A stretch of DNA of 64,000 nucleotides from Mycobacteroides salmoniphilum (GTDB taxonomy: Bacteria; Actinomycetota; Actinomycetes; Mycobacteriales; Mycobacteriaceae). Numbering within the stretch: the first letter of the stretch is position 1; every line of letters begins with the position of its first letter. The notes under the pieces were generated by a model. The model was not told where the DNA came from. It saw nothing but the letters and a program-made list of their open reading frames with translations, and made no database searches. The stretch lies in the NCBI RefSeq assembly GCF_004924335.1, contig NZ_CP024633.1, positions 744,001-808,000 on the forward strand. The letters are read 5' to 3'. Of this stretch, positions 40,822 to 49,278 are shown one piece after another. The position numbers and the translations under genes were made by a program.

Positions 40822-40847
40822 GGGAGGACTGTACGACCTGCCGGCGA

Positions 40848-42167
40848 TCAGACGGCGCCTTTCAGGACGTCCTCGAACTCGGTGCAGAACCAGTCCACGT
40901 CCGACCGCGAGAACACCAGGGGGGGTCTGACTTTCAGTACGTTGCCATCCTGGCCGCAGACCGAGACCAACACCCGGCGGTTTCGTAGCGCGTTCACGAT
41001 GCGCAGTGCGCCGGCGCGGTCGGGGGTGCGGGAACCGGGGTCGACGACGATCTCGATTCCGGTGTACAGGCCGGTACCCCGGATATCGCCCAGCTCGACG
41101 TGGCGCGAGGCTATGGATCTCAACTCGGTGCGCAGCAGCGCACCTACCTCTGCGGCATGGAGCTGTAGCTTCTCATCCTCGATGACATCTAGCACGGCGG
41201 ACGCCGCGGCCATGGAGACCGGGTTTCCTCCGAAGGTGTTGAAATAGGGTACTTCCCGAGAAAATGGGGCGAGGATCTCGGAAGTCGCCGCCATCGCCGA
41301 AACCGGAATGCCATTGGCCATCGGTTTACCCATGGTGACCAGGTCGGGCACCACACCGTGACGAATGAACCCCCACATGGCCTCGCCGGTGCGGGCGAAT
41401 CCTGGCTGGACCTCGTCGGCGATGAGTACACCACCTGCCTTGTGCACAATCTCCGCAGCCGGCGCCAGTACCGACGCGTCGGGATAGATCCCATCCGAGG
41501 AAAAGATGGTGTCCACCACCAGGCAGCTGAAACCGTGATCTGCGGAACGTAATTCATCGATGGCACCCGAGACAGCGGCGGCGAAGTTGGCGGCCAGGTC
41601 GCCCGGTGATGTCCGATAGCTATCGGGTGCCGGTACCACGCGCACGTACGGTCCAAGGGAGCTCCCGCTGAGTGACGGGGAGATGGCGGTGACCGCTGCG
41701 GTGTTTCCGTGGTAGGCATCGCTGGTCACGATGACTCCCCTTGCTCCGGTGTACATCTGCGCCACGCGTAGCGCCAGGTCGTTGGCCTCCGACCCGGTGC
41801 ACGCATACATCACCTGGTCGATGGCGCCGGGCATGGTGGCCAGTAGACGTTCCGAGTAGTCGACGATGCCTTCATGGAGATACCGGGTGTGCGTGTTGAG
41901 TGTGGACAGCTGCCGGGTGACCGCGTCGACGACATGGGGATGGCAGTGGCCGACGCTCGCCACGTTGTTATAGGCGTCCAGATACCGGTTGCCTTCGGCG
42001 TCGAACAGATGGCTGCCCTGTCCGCGCACCAGGTGTACCGGCCGCTCGTAGAACAACCGGTATGACGGGCCGAGCATGCGTTCTCTTGCCGTGATCAGCG
42101 TTTCGGTGGCCGGATCGTCGTGTTCTCCGGCGTAGCTGTTCGAATCCATGATGTTGGAAAAGCTCAT
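40848..42167 (-). CDS. Class III PLP enzyme, amino-alcohol phosphate phospho-lyase-like
   Basis: A 439-residue fold-type I PLP enzyme. The PLP lysine is in TMGKPMANGIP. Several stretches read like human ethanolamine-phosphate phospho-lyase (ETNPPL) and hydroxylysine-phosphate phospho-lyase: YLDAYNNVASVGHCHPHVV, CTGSEANDLALR, DAYHGN, IADEVQPGFARTG, FNTFGGNPVSMAAA, GDIRGTGLYTGIEIV and VLKVRPPLVF. Those enzymes cleave the C-O-phosphate of an amino-alcohol phosphate, giving aldehyde, ammonia and phosphate. An ordinary omega-aminotransferase remains possible. ATG 42167 overlaps the permease stop (ATGA), so import and cleavage are coupled, and an APH-fold kinase is encoded divergently. Confidence 0.85.
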   Translation of the reverse strand: MSFSNIMDSNSYAGEHDDPATETLITARERMLGPSYRLFYERPVHLVRGQGSHLFDAEGNRYLDAYNNVASVGHCHPHVVDAVTRQLSTLNTHTRYLHEGIVDYSERLLATMPGAIDQVMYACTGSEANDLALRVAQMYTGARGVIVTSDAYHGNTAAVTAISPSLSGSSLGPYVRVVPAPDSYRTSPGDLAANFAAAVSGAIDELRSADHGFSCLVVDTIFSSDGIYPDASVLAPAAEIVHKAGGVLIADEVQPGFARTGEAMWGFIRHGVVPDLVTMGKPMANGIPVSAMAATSEILAPFSREVPYFNTFGGNPVSMAAASAVLDVIEDEKLQLHAAEVGALLRTELRSIASRHVELGDIRGTGLYTGIEIVVDPGSRTPDRAGALRIVNALRNRRVLVSVCGQDGNVLKVRPPLVFSRSDVDWFCTEFEDVLKGAV

Positions 42168-43735
42168 CGTTCGTGTGCCTCCTCCAGGACGGTTCTTCCC
42201 AGTTCTTCGTAGCGGGCGGGCGCGGTGTACTTGAGGGCGAGAGCCAATGCGATACCGCCGATTCCGGTAGCCGCCACCACCCACGGAATCGATGCGAAGA
42301 TCCAGTCACTAGCCGCGGTGCCGGCTGCGAACGAAGCATGTTTGGCCAGTAGGTAGACGACGTAGACCATGCCCAGTCCGCCGAGTAGCGGCGCCACCAG
42401 GGTTCGGAACCAGTGCGCTGTTTCGGGGTGATTGCGCAGCACATGAAAGTACGAGATCACCGCGAAAGCAGTGAGCGCCTGGACAATCAGGATTGCGGTC
42501 GTGCCCAGGAGAGCCATGAGTCCGTAGAGCCCGGTGTAGGGATCGCGGTGGGTCAGCGCGAAGAAGAGCACCACCACGGTGGCGAACGCGGTTTGGACGA
42601 ACCCCGCCACGTGCGGTGAGCCATGTGCCGAATGGGTGGCTCCGATGGTCCGGCGCATCCCGGGTATGACGTTCTCGCGTCCGATGGCGTACAGGTAGCG
42701 GGCGGCACAGTTGTGGAACGCCATGCCACAGGCGAACGAACCCGTCATCAGGAGCACCTTGAACAGATTGACTGCCCACACCCCCAGGTGGCTCTGGACC
42801 GGGCCGAAGAAGATCTCACCGGCTGTCGACGAATCCTGGGCCAGTGCAACGGCATTATCGGGGCCGGTGCCGACGATGGCGAGCCACGAAACCAGGACGT
42901 AGAAGATTCCCACGCCGACGACTGACGTCACTATGGCAATGGGGATGATCTTTTTAGGGTTTTTTGACTCCTCGGCATACATCGCGCTGGACTCAAACCC
43001 GACCCAGGACCAGAATGCGAAGAAGAGGCCGACGCCGGCAGAACCTGCGACTGCGAGGGGACCGGCCGGACCGTGGACCACGCCGCCGAGATCGTGAAAG
43101 CCGTTGAGGGGATTGAGCGATTCCCAGGACCAGCCCTGTGGCCCGCCCCCGGTGAACAGCACTGAAAGCGCCAGCAGCGCCAGCATGAAGATCTCGGTTA
43201 CCAGGAAGACACCTAATACCCGCGCAGCGAGGTTGAGATCGAAATAGGTGAGCACCGCGTTGGTGGCCAGCATGATCAGCGCGAAGAGGATCCAGGGAAC
43301 GTCGGCGTGGAAGAACGTACGGAAGAGGTCGTTCGCGAAGAACGAGAAGATTCCGACCAAGGACGCCTCGAAGACCATATAGGCCAACGTGATCAGGAAT
43401 CCTGAGCCCAGTCCGACGACGCGGCCGAGGCCGTGCGAGATGTATCCGTAGAACGCACCCGTGGCGACGATGTGTCTGGACATGGCCGCGTAGCCGACGG
43501 CGAAGAGCGTAAGCACGATGGTGGCCACCAGGTACCCCGCGGGTGCGTACGCCCCGTTACCGAATCCCACCGCCATGGGCACGTTGCCGACCATTGCGGT
43601 GATCGGCGCGGCGGTGGCCACGGCCATGAACAACACACCCATCAGGCCGACGGCATTGGGTTTCAGACGCTGCATGCCGCCGGGTTCGGTGGCTGTTTCA
43701 GTGGCAGTGGTGGTGGGGTCGATGGTGTCGCTCAC
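42164..43735 (-). CDS. APC-family amino acid/amine permease
   Basis: A 523-residue transporter with about 12 membrane segments. The first helix region LMGVLFMAVATAAPITAMVGN and the FWSWVGFESSAMYAEESKNPKK segment are typical of the amino acid-polyamine-organocation family, including ethanolamine and amino acid permeases. GTG 43735 (VSDTIDPTT) is chosen because GAGAAGGGA lies 6-7 nt upstream; the ATG six codons earlier has no ribosome site. It is coupled to the phospho-lyase-like gene downstream. The substrate is inferred to be an amino alcohol from context only. Confidence 0.87.
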   Translation of the reverse strand: MSDTIDPTTTATETATEPGGMQRLKPNAVGLMGVLFMAVATAAPITAMVGNVPMAVGFGNGAYAPAGYLVATIVLTLFAVGYAAMSRHIVATGAFYGYISHGLGRVVGLGSGFLITLAYMVFEASLVGIFSFFANDLFRTFFHADVPWILFALIMLATNAVLTYFDLNLAARVLGVFLVTEIFMLALLALSVLFTGGGPQGWSWESLNPLNGFHDLGGVVHGPAGPLAVAGSAGVGLFFAFWSWVGFESSAMYAEESKNPKKIIPIAIVTSVVGVGIFYVLVSWLAIVGTGPDNAVALAQDSSTAGEIFFGPVQSHLGVWAVNLFKVLLMTGSFACGMAFHNCAARYLYAIGRENVIPGMRRTIGATHSAHGSPHVAGFVQTAFATVVVLFFALTHRDPYTGLYGLMALLGTTAILIVQALTAFAVISYFHVLRNHPETAHWFRTLVAPLLGGLGMVYVVYLLAKHASFAAGTAASDWIFASIPWVVAATGIGGIALALALKYTAPARYEELGRTVLEEAHER

Positions 43736-43992
43736 GGAAGATCCCTTCTCCATATTTGGTCTGGTTTTGACCGGTTCTCCGCGATCAGGCGAAGCCTGGC
43801 TGTCAGATCAACGGTGCTGTTCTGGTGCGACGCGGTTATTTATACCTGGCTTAGTGCCCAGGTTAAAAGGAAATCAGGGAAATCGTCCGGATTGGTTTCG
43901 GTGATGTTTCGACTTGAGTCCATCGCACTGCATCGGAGTTAATTGGTCCGATTTGGTCCGCTTGATGGCCTCTTGTGGTGCACACTCGACCC
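43736..43992. promoter_or_regulatory. Divergent control region with TTGGTC sites
   Basis: Between permease and kinase genes, no ORF of note. TTGGTC occurs at 43756-43761 (beside TGGTTTTGACC, giving a GGTC-7-GACC symmetry) and twice as TTGGTCCG at 43943-43950 and 43953-43960, exactly 10 bp apart. TGGTC half-sites are typical of GntR/HutC regulators, one of which is encoded at 45823. An ACCTGG-8-CCAGGT inverted repeat lies at 43844-43863. CACACT at 43981-43986, 6 nt before ATG 43993, could be a -10 box, and the paired TTGGTCCG sites would then overlap the -35 zone. Confidence 0.55.
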
Positions 43993-45021
43993 ATGCCGGG
44001 ATTACCGTCGAATCACAGCGAGTTCGCGCGAGCCGCCCTTCCCGGGTACGGCCGCGATCCGGACACCCCGTTGCGGCTGCTAAGCCTGTCCGAGAACGCC
44101 ACGTACCTGGTGGACGATCAGCGACCGATCGTGCTGCGGGTGCACCGTCCCGGGTACCACGGGCTGCCTGCCATCCGTTCGGAGCTGGCCTGGATGCGGG
44201 CGTTGCGCGCAGAGACCGCTGTCGTCACACCACAACTTGTGGAAGCGCTGGATGGATCGGACGTGATCGCCGTCGGCGTCGCCGACGTCACGCTGCATGT
44301 CGATGCCATGGGGTTCGTCCCGGGCTGTACCGCGGAGGAGGCGCCCGGCGTGGTCGGGTACGCGAAGCTCGGCCAATTGACCGCACACATGCACGACCAT
44401 GCTCAACGCTGGCGCGTGCCGCAGGAATTCACGCGGTTCCGTTGGGATCTGGACTCAATGTTCGGTCCGCGGGCACGCTGGGGTGACTGGCGTCGGGCTC
44501 CCGGCATGATCGACCGCGACCGCACTGCCGTCGAGGCCGCCGTGCGGGACCTTGTCCGAAGGCTTACCGAATACGGTTACACCCCAGATCGATTCGGCCT
44601 AATACATGCCGACATGAGGCTGTCCAACCTCATGGTGGACCCGGCACAGCCGGGGTCTGACATCACGGTCATCGACTTCGACGACTGCGGATGGTCCTGG
44701 TTCATGGCCGACCTTGGGGCTCTGGTCTCGTGGGTGGAAGACACTGCGGAGGCCGAGGTAGCGGTTGCGGAGTGGCTCGATGGATACCAACGAGTGCGCC
44801 GGCTCTCCGACGAACATCTCGCCATGATCCCGGTTTTCGTGATGTTGCGCCGGGTCATGCTCACCGCCTGGATCGCATCGCATGCCGATGCCGATGCGGC
44901 GATCAGAGTCAGCGACGGATTCGGGACGCGTACCGCCCGTCTCGCAGAGCGATACCTCGGCGACCGAACATGGTTGCGGGAGGAAGTTTTCGGTCGTAGA
45001 GCAACAAGAGAGGACGTGTGA
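43993..45021 (+). CDS. APH-fold small-molecule kinase, putative amino-alcohol kinase
   Basis: A 342-residue protein with the aminoglycoside-phosphotransferase fold. The catalytic loop is [15 protein letters not shown] (HxDxxxxN) and the metal loop is [17 protein letters not shown] (DFD). The DDCGWSWF continuation is like that of SrkA/homoserine- and hydroxylysine-kinase-type members, not of antibiotic-modifying enzymes. Divergent from a phospho-lyase-like gene and a permease and coupled to an SDR, it probably phosphorylates an imported amino alcohol. ATG 43993 is chosen; GTG 43975 is an alternative. Its stop overlaps the next ATG by one base. Confidence 0.82.
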   Translation: MPGLPSNHSEFARAALPGYGRDPDTPLRLLSLSENATYLVDDQRPIVLRVHRPGYHGLPAIRSELAWMRALRAETAVVTPQLVEALDGSDVIAVGVADVTLHVDAMGFVPGCTAEEAPGVVGYAKLGQLTAHMHDHAQRWRVPQEFTRFRWDLDSMFGPRARWGDWRRAPGMIDRDRTAVEAAVRDLVRRLTEYGYTPDRFGLIHADMRLSNLMVDPAQPGSDITVIDFDDCGWSWFMADLGALVSWVEDTAEAEVAVAEWLDGYQRVRRLSDEHLAMIPVFVMLRRVMLTAWIASHADADAAIRVSDGFGTRTARLAERYLGDRTWLREEVFGRRATREDV

Positions 45022-45797
45022 TGTTCGATCTGTCTGCCAAGTCGGTGCTGGTGACCGGCGCCAGCAAGGGCATTGGCCGTGGTATCGCCGCGGTGTTCGC
45101 GCGGGCCGGCGCCAACGTTGCGGTCGCCGCCCGATCATTGGACGAAACCGCCTCGTTAGCAGCAGAATTGGATGAGCTCGGTGTTGGCAATGTCATCGGT
45201 GTCCGGCTGGATGTGGCCGACCCCGCGTCGTGTGCGGATGCCGCGCGGACCGTTGTCGACGCGTTCGGCGGACTGGATGTGCTGTGCGCCAATGCGGGAA
45301 TCTTCCCGGAGGCTCGCTTGGACAGCATGACGCCCGAGCAGCTCTCCGAGGTGCTCGATATCAACGTGAAGGGCACCGTGTACTCCGTGCAGGCCTGTTT
45401 GGAGGCATTGACCGCTTCGGGTCGCGGTCGCGTGGTTCTCACCTCGTCCATCACCGGGCCCGTCACCGGATATCCGGGCTGGTCGCACTACGGTGCGTCC
45501 AAGGCCGCACAGTTGGGTTTCATGCGCACCGCAGCGATCGAACTGGCGCCGCGGGGGGTGACGGTGAACGCGATATTGCCCGGCAACATCCTCACCGAGG
45601 GCTTGGTGGATATGGGCGAGGAATATATCGCCGGGATGGCGCGCTCGATTCCCCTGGGGAAGTTGGGCAGCCCCGCCGATATCGGGCACCTGGCGGCTTT
45701 CCTGGCCAGTGATGAGGCCGCATACATCACCGGCCAGGCCATCGTGATCGACGGGGGACAGGTGTTGCCCGAATCGCCGGATGCGGTTAATCCGTAG
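45021..45797 (+). CDS. SDR-family oxidoreductase (FabG-like)
   Basis: A 258-residue classical short-chain dehydrogenase/reductase: TGASKGIG cofactor motif, NAG at the strand 4 end, Ser in VVLTSSITG, and YxxxK as HYGASKAAQ. It uses NAD(P)(H) to interconvert an alcohol and a carbonyl. In this operon it could act on the aldehyde released by the phospho-lyase or on the amino alcohol itself; annotation as ketoacyl reductase is not supported by context. ATG 45021 overlaps the kinase stop, with GAGAGGA upstream. Confidence 0.88.
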   Translation: MFDLSAKSVLVTGASKGIGRGIAAVFARAGANVAVAARSLDETASLAAELDELGVGNVIGVRLDVADPASCADAARTVVDAFGGLDVLCANAGIFPEARLDSMTPEQLSEVLDINVKGTVYSVQACLEALTASGRGRVVLTSSITGPVTGYPGWSHYGASKAAQLGFMRTAAIELAPRGVTVNAILPGNILTEGLVDMGEEYIAGMARSIPLGKLGSPADIGHLAAFLASDEAAYITGQAIVIDGGQVLPESPDAVNP

Positions 45798-45810
45798 GTG
45801 CGTTTGCGGC

Positions 45811-45816
45811 GATACT
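45811..45816 (+). promoter_or_regulatory. Possible -10 box for leaderless gntR
   Basis: GATACT ends 6 nt before ATG 45823 and no Shine-Dalgarno site is present, which fits a leaderless transcript. Match to the -10 consensus is moderate. Confidence 0.3.
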
Positions 45817-45822
45817 GAGCAG

Positions 45823-46644
45823 ATGGAGGAGTCGGAGGGCGGCCCGGTAGCCGAGGACGTGCGGCGCCGAATTCTGTCGATGCTCGCGCAGGGCACGCTG
45901 CACCCGGGCTCGCGGTTGGGCTCCGAGCGTGAGATGGCGGAGCGGTTCGCGGTGTCGCGCGCTACCGTACGCAGCGCGCTGGTGCCGTTGAGTCGAGCGG
46001 GCATCCTGGAGCGTCACACCGGCCGCGGCGGTGGCACCTTCGTACGGGCCGATGTGGTGCAGCGCAATGTCGCTGAACTTGTCGGCCTGCCCACCAGACT
46101 GCACATCGGCGGCCACACGAGCGATACCCGGGTGCTCGGCACGTCCCGCAGGGCGGCCACCCCGGTTGAGCGATCTGCGCTTGAAATCGAGGACGGGGCA
46201 GAGGTTTTCGATGTGCGGCGGCTTCGCTACGCCGACGGGGTGCCGCTCTCGGTCGACAGCGCGTGTTTTGCCGCCGAGCTGGTGCCGGACTTGCTGGAAC
46301 AACCGCTCGGTGGGTCCCTCTACGACCTGTGCCGGCTGCGCTACGGATTGATCGCGGACTCGTCGACCGAGACGATCGAAGTGGTGAGTGCAAATCCGCG
46401 TGAGGCCGAATGGCTTGACGTGCCTCATCGCAGGCCCTTGTTGGCCATCACCCGGGTAACCCGTCATACGGACGGCCGGCCGTTCGAGTACAGCTATGAC
46501 CTGTTCCGCGCCGACCGGGTACGGCTGACCGCCACCATGACATCGTCCGTCGCGCAAGAGAGTCGCGGTATGGACGGCAAGGTGGAACGCGCGGTGAGCA
46601 GCCTGGCCGCCCACCGGAGGCGGGACGATACGCTGCTGGCATGA
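45823..46644 (+). CDS. GntR-family (HutC/UTRA) transcriptional regulator
   Basis: A 273-residue regulator with an N-terminal winged helix (PGSRLGSEREMAERFAVSRATVRSAL and the wing RGGGTFVRADV) and a C-terminal UTRA ligand-binding domain (~90-260; DVRRLRYADGVPLSVD). HutC-type GntR proteins bind sites with TGGTC half-sites; three TTGGTC sequences lie in the permease-kinase control region, so this protein probably regulates that module with a pathway metabolite as ligand. Its stop overlaps the fkbP ATG. Confidence 0.88.
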   Translation: MEESEGGPVAEDVRRRILSMLAQGTLHPGSRLGSEREMAERFAVSRATVRSALVPLSRAGILERHTGRGGGTFVRADVVQRNVAELVGLPTRLHIGGHTSDTRVLGTSRRAATPVERSALEIEDGAEVFDVRRLRYADGVPLSVDSACFAAELVPDLLEQPLGGSLYDLCRLRYGLIADSSTETIEVVSANPREAEWLDVPHRRPLLAITRVTRHTDGRPFEYSYDLFRADRVRLTATMTSSVAQESRGMDGKVERAVSSLAAHRRRDDTLLA

Positions 46645-47000
46645 CGAAACCCGAGATTGATTTTCAGCCAGGTCCAGCACCCACCGAACTGGTCGTCAAG
46701 GACATCACCGTCGGTGACGGCGCCGAGGCCGCGCCCGGATCTGTCGTCAACGTTCATTACCTCGGAGTCGAATTCGAGAGTGGTGAGGAGTTCGACAGCT
46801 CGTGGAACCGTGGCGAGTCCATCGAGTTCCCGCTCGGCGCGCTCATCCAGGGATGGCAGGACGGCATTCCCGGCATGAAGGTCGGCGGACGTCGTCAGCT
46901 CACCGTGCCGCCGGCGCAGGCTTACGGCGAGGCGGGCGCCGGGCACCAGCTGTCGGGCAAGACGCTGGTGTTCGTGATCGACCTGCTCGGCACGCGCTAG
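46641..47000 (+). CDS. FKBP-type peptidyl-prolyl cis-trans isomerase
   Basis: A 119-residue single FKBP domain: SVVNVHYLGVEFESGEEFDSS, the binding-pocket tract FPLGALIQGWQDGIPGMKVGG and the closing LTVPPAQAYGEAGAG. It catalyses proline isomerisation in folding. There is no signal peptide, so it is cytosolic. ATG 46641 overlaps the gntR stop by four bases, but its role is probably housekeeping. It is convergent with prrB across 2 bp. Confidence 0.93.
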   Translation: MTKPEIDFQPGPAPTELVVKDITVGDGAEAAPGSVVNVHYLGVEFESGEEFDSSWNRGESIEFPLGALIQGWQDGIPGMKVGGRRQLTVPPAQAYGEAGAGHQLSGKTLVFVIDLLGTR

Positions 47001-47002
47001 GG

Positions 47003-48418
47003 CTAATGCCCGGGGAGGCGCAGCACCAGTCTTGCGCCTCCCAGCGGGCTGGACTCCAAAGCGGCTGTGCCGCCATGGAGTTCGGCCTGCTGAGCGACCA
47101 GCGCCAGGCCCAGTCCGGAGCCGGTGTGCGATGCGGTGGAGCCGCGTGAGAACCGTTCGAAGACGACCTCCCGCTCGGCCTCGGGGATGCCGGTGCCGTT
47201 GTCGTCAATCGCGATTTCCACACCATGCACCGTGCTGATCGCGGAGAGTCGAACCTCCGACGCGCCGCCGTGCCGGACCGCGTTCTTGATCGCGTTGTCG
47301 ATCACCAGTCGCAGCCCCGCGGGCAGCCCCAACATCAAGATGGTCGACGAGGGAACCAGGGACACCTCGACATTCGGATAGCTGCGGTCGGCGTCGTGCG
47401 CGGCGCGGTCCAGTAGCTCGGTGATATCGACCGGTACGTGGTCATCCTCGGTGGTCAGGTCGCCCTGGGCGAGTCTCTCGAGCGCGGAAAGCGTTGCCTC
47501 GATGCGGGTTTGGGTGCGAACGGTTTCCTCGAGGATCTCGGCACGCTGGTCCTCGCTGAGGTTGAGTGTGGTGAGCACCTCGAGGTTGGTCCGCATCGCG
47601 GTGAGCGGGGTGCGCAGTTCATGGGAGGCCACCGCGGAGAAGTCACGCGCGGTTTCGAGGGCGGCTTTGGTCTTTGCCTGCTCGTTGTTGATGCGTTCGA
47701 GCATTCCCTCGACGGCCTCGGAGATCTCGACGGCCTCGCGTACACCGCGCACGTTCACGTCGTCGGGGTTGGATTGCGCGTTGATCAGACGGGCCTGCTG
47801 CGCCAGCAGCCGGAAGGGGCTTACCACGATGAGGGATATCACCCAGCCCACGATCACGGTCCCGATCAGCACGCCGCTACAGATCGCGAGGATGCGTATG
47901 TGGTAGCGGTCGATCTGCCGCTGTGTCTCGGCGATCGGGGCGCCGACCGCGACGGGGATATTGCCGGGGGCGATGAACGACCGGACCCGGTATTCGACGC
48001 CGTTGATCGTGGTGTTCGCATACCCCGGATCCAGGAGTGGTAGTTCCACGTCGCTGGGGATGGACTTGGTCAGTCCGGCCACACGGGCGGTGAGCACCAG
48101 GCCGTCGGGGGTGTCGATCTTCCCCTCCGAACTGATCACCGAATTCAGCAGACTCGAGACGGCACCGAGGCTGGACACCGAGTCCAGCCGACGATCCAGC
48201 TGGCTGTTCTGGTCATCCTCGACACCCAGCCACACCCAGGTGCCGAGCGTCACGACGAGCACCATCACGCCCAGCGCGGCGATGGCGACCAGGGTGCGCA
48301 GTGAGAAGACCCGCATGGGCCTTTCCAGCAGTCGGTAGGCCAGATCGGTGATCCGTTGGCTGCGGTGCTTGCTGGGAGCGGTCATGCAGGTTTGTTGGTC
48401 TTCGTGCAAGCGGCTCAT
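47003..48418 (-). CDS. prrB: Sensor histidine kinase PrrB
   Basis: A ~471-residue two-component sensor. One membrane helix at ~41-66, an extracytoplasmic domain to ~190, a second helix, a HAMP segment, the HisKA box ASHELRTPLTAM with the phosphorylated His near 266, and ATPase boxes DNAIKNAVRHGG, DDNGTGIP and GSGLGLALV. It matches M. tuberculosis PrrB (Rv0902c) almost residue for residue in the kinase half. Start is uncertain: ATG 48418 follows prrA by 5 bp and is supplied by the dispersed element copy; ATG 48385 (MTAPSKHRS) is an alternative. Neither has a good ribosome site. Confidence 0.94.
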   Translation of the reverse strand: MSRLHEDQQTCMTAPSKHRSQRITDLAYRLLERPMRVFSLRTLVAIAALGVMVLVVTLGTWVWLGVEDDQNSQLDRRLDSVSSLGAVSSLLNSVISSEGKIDTPDGLVLTARVAGLTKSIPSDVELPLLDPGYANTTINGVEYRVRSFIAPGNIPVAVGAPIAETQRQIDRYHIRILAICSGVLIGTVIVGWVISLIVVSPFRLLAQQARLINAQSNPDDVNVRGVREAVEISEAVEGMLERINNEQAKTKAALETARDFSAVASHELRTPLTAMRTNLEVLTTLNLSEDQRAEILEETVRTQTRIEATLSALERLAQGDLTTEDDHVPVDITELLDRAAHDADRSYPNVEVSLVPSSTILMLGLPAGLRLVIDNAIKNAVRHGGASEVRLSAISTVHGVEIAIDDNGTGIPEAEREVVFERFSRGSTASHTGSGLGLALVAQQAELHGGTAALESSPLGGARLVLRLPGH

Positions 48419-48419
48419 C
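48397..48419 (-). repeat. Dispersed 23-bp element, copy 2 (inverted)
   Basis: Read on the minus strand it is the same core with one change (GCACGAAG for GCGCGAAG). It begins 4 bp after the prrA stop and encodes the first residues MSRLHED of the longer PrrB start. With copy 3 it brackets prrA in opposite orientation. Confidence 0.7.
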
Positions 48420-48423
48420 CTGG

Positions 48424-49167
48424 CTACTGGGACCGCAGCACGAACCCGACGCCGCGCACGGTATGCAGCAGGCGAGGCGCGCCATTGGTCTCCAGCTTGC
48501 GGCGCAGGTAGCCGATGAACACGTCGACGACGTTGGTATCGGCGGCGAAGTCGTATCCCCACACCAGCTCCAGCAGCTGGGCGCGGGACAGCACCGCGGT
48601 CTTGTGTTCGGCCAGAACGGCCAGCAGATCAAACTCGCGTTTGGTGAGGTCGACCTCGATACCGTTGATGCGGGCACGCCGACCGGGGATCTCGACCTCA
48701 AGGGGGCCGACGGCGATGGTCTCGGTGGACGAAGTGGCCACCGAGCCGCGGCGGCGTAGTAGCGCTTTCACCCGGGCCACCAGCTCGGCGAGTACGAACG
48801 GCTTGGTCAGGTAGTCGTCCGCGCCCGCCTCAAGGCCCGCGACCCGGTCGTCCACCGAGGTGCGGGCGGACAGCACACACACCGGTACGTCGTTGTCCAT
48901 CGCACGCAGCGCTGTCACCACGCTGACACCGTCGAGCACGGGCATGTTGATATCCAGCACGATGGCGTCCGGGCGATGCTCGGTGGCGCAGCGCAGCGCT
49001 TCGGCGCCGTCGCTGGCGGTGTTCACCTCGAAACCGGAGAGACGCAGGCCACGCTCCAGCGAGGCGAGCACATCGGCGTCGTCGTCGACCACTAATACGC
49101 GCGGGGAGGCGTGCCCGGCGTCTTGTGATGAGCCGCTTGCGCGAAGTCCATCAGGCATGTCTGCCAT
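48424..49167 (-). CDS. prrA: Response regulator PrrA
   Basis: A ~247-residue OmpR-type regulator. Receiver: acidic triplet VDDDADV, phospho-Asp in [10 protein letters not shown], Lys in [11 protein letters not shown]. Output: winged helix ending [13 protein letters not shown]. It is near identical to M. tuberculosis PrrA (Rv0903c), which controls adaptation and nitrogen and respiratory genes and is essential there. ATG 49167 (MADMPDG) or 49158 are the plausible starts; residues ~7-16 ([10 protein letters not shown]) are the antisense translation of a dispersed repeat copy, so the N-terminus is not conserved. It is cotranscribed with prrB. Confidence 0.95.
   Translation of the reverse strand: MADMPDGLRASGSSQDAGHASPRVLVVDDDADVLASLERGLRLSGFEVNTASDGAEALRCATEHRPDAIVLDINMPVLDGVSVVTALRAMDNDVPVCVLSARTSVDDRVAGLEAGADDYLTKPFVLAELVARVKALLRRRGSVATSSTETIAVGPLEVEIPGRRARINGIEVDLTKREFDLLAVLAEHKTAVLSRAQLLELVWGYDFAADTNVVDVFIGYLRRKLETNGAPRLLHTVRGVGFVLRSQ
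49127..49149 (+). repeat. Dispersed 23-bp element, copy 3 (inside prrA 5' end)
   Basis: Core GAGCCGCTTGCGCGAAG identical to copy 1, differing only near the end (TCC for ACC). It lies in the first codons of prrA, on the opposite strand, between the start and the conserved receiver domain. Confidence 0.7.
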
Positions 49168-49278
49168 CTTGCCCGATGCAACGCTCAAAACCTTCCATCT
49201 GCCGACACCGGTGCTGTCCCGTGAGTCGCCAGTATCATGAAAGCTGATAATCCGGCGTCCCATACCGAAGGCTTGCGC

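Noticed and set aside
43993..45021. Aminoglycoside resistance kinase
   Set aside because: The [10 protein letters not shown] loop and the catabolic gene context fit metabolic APH-fold kinases; no resistance genes surround it.
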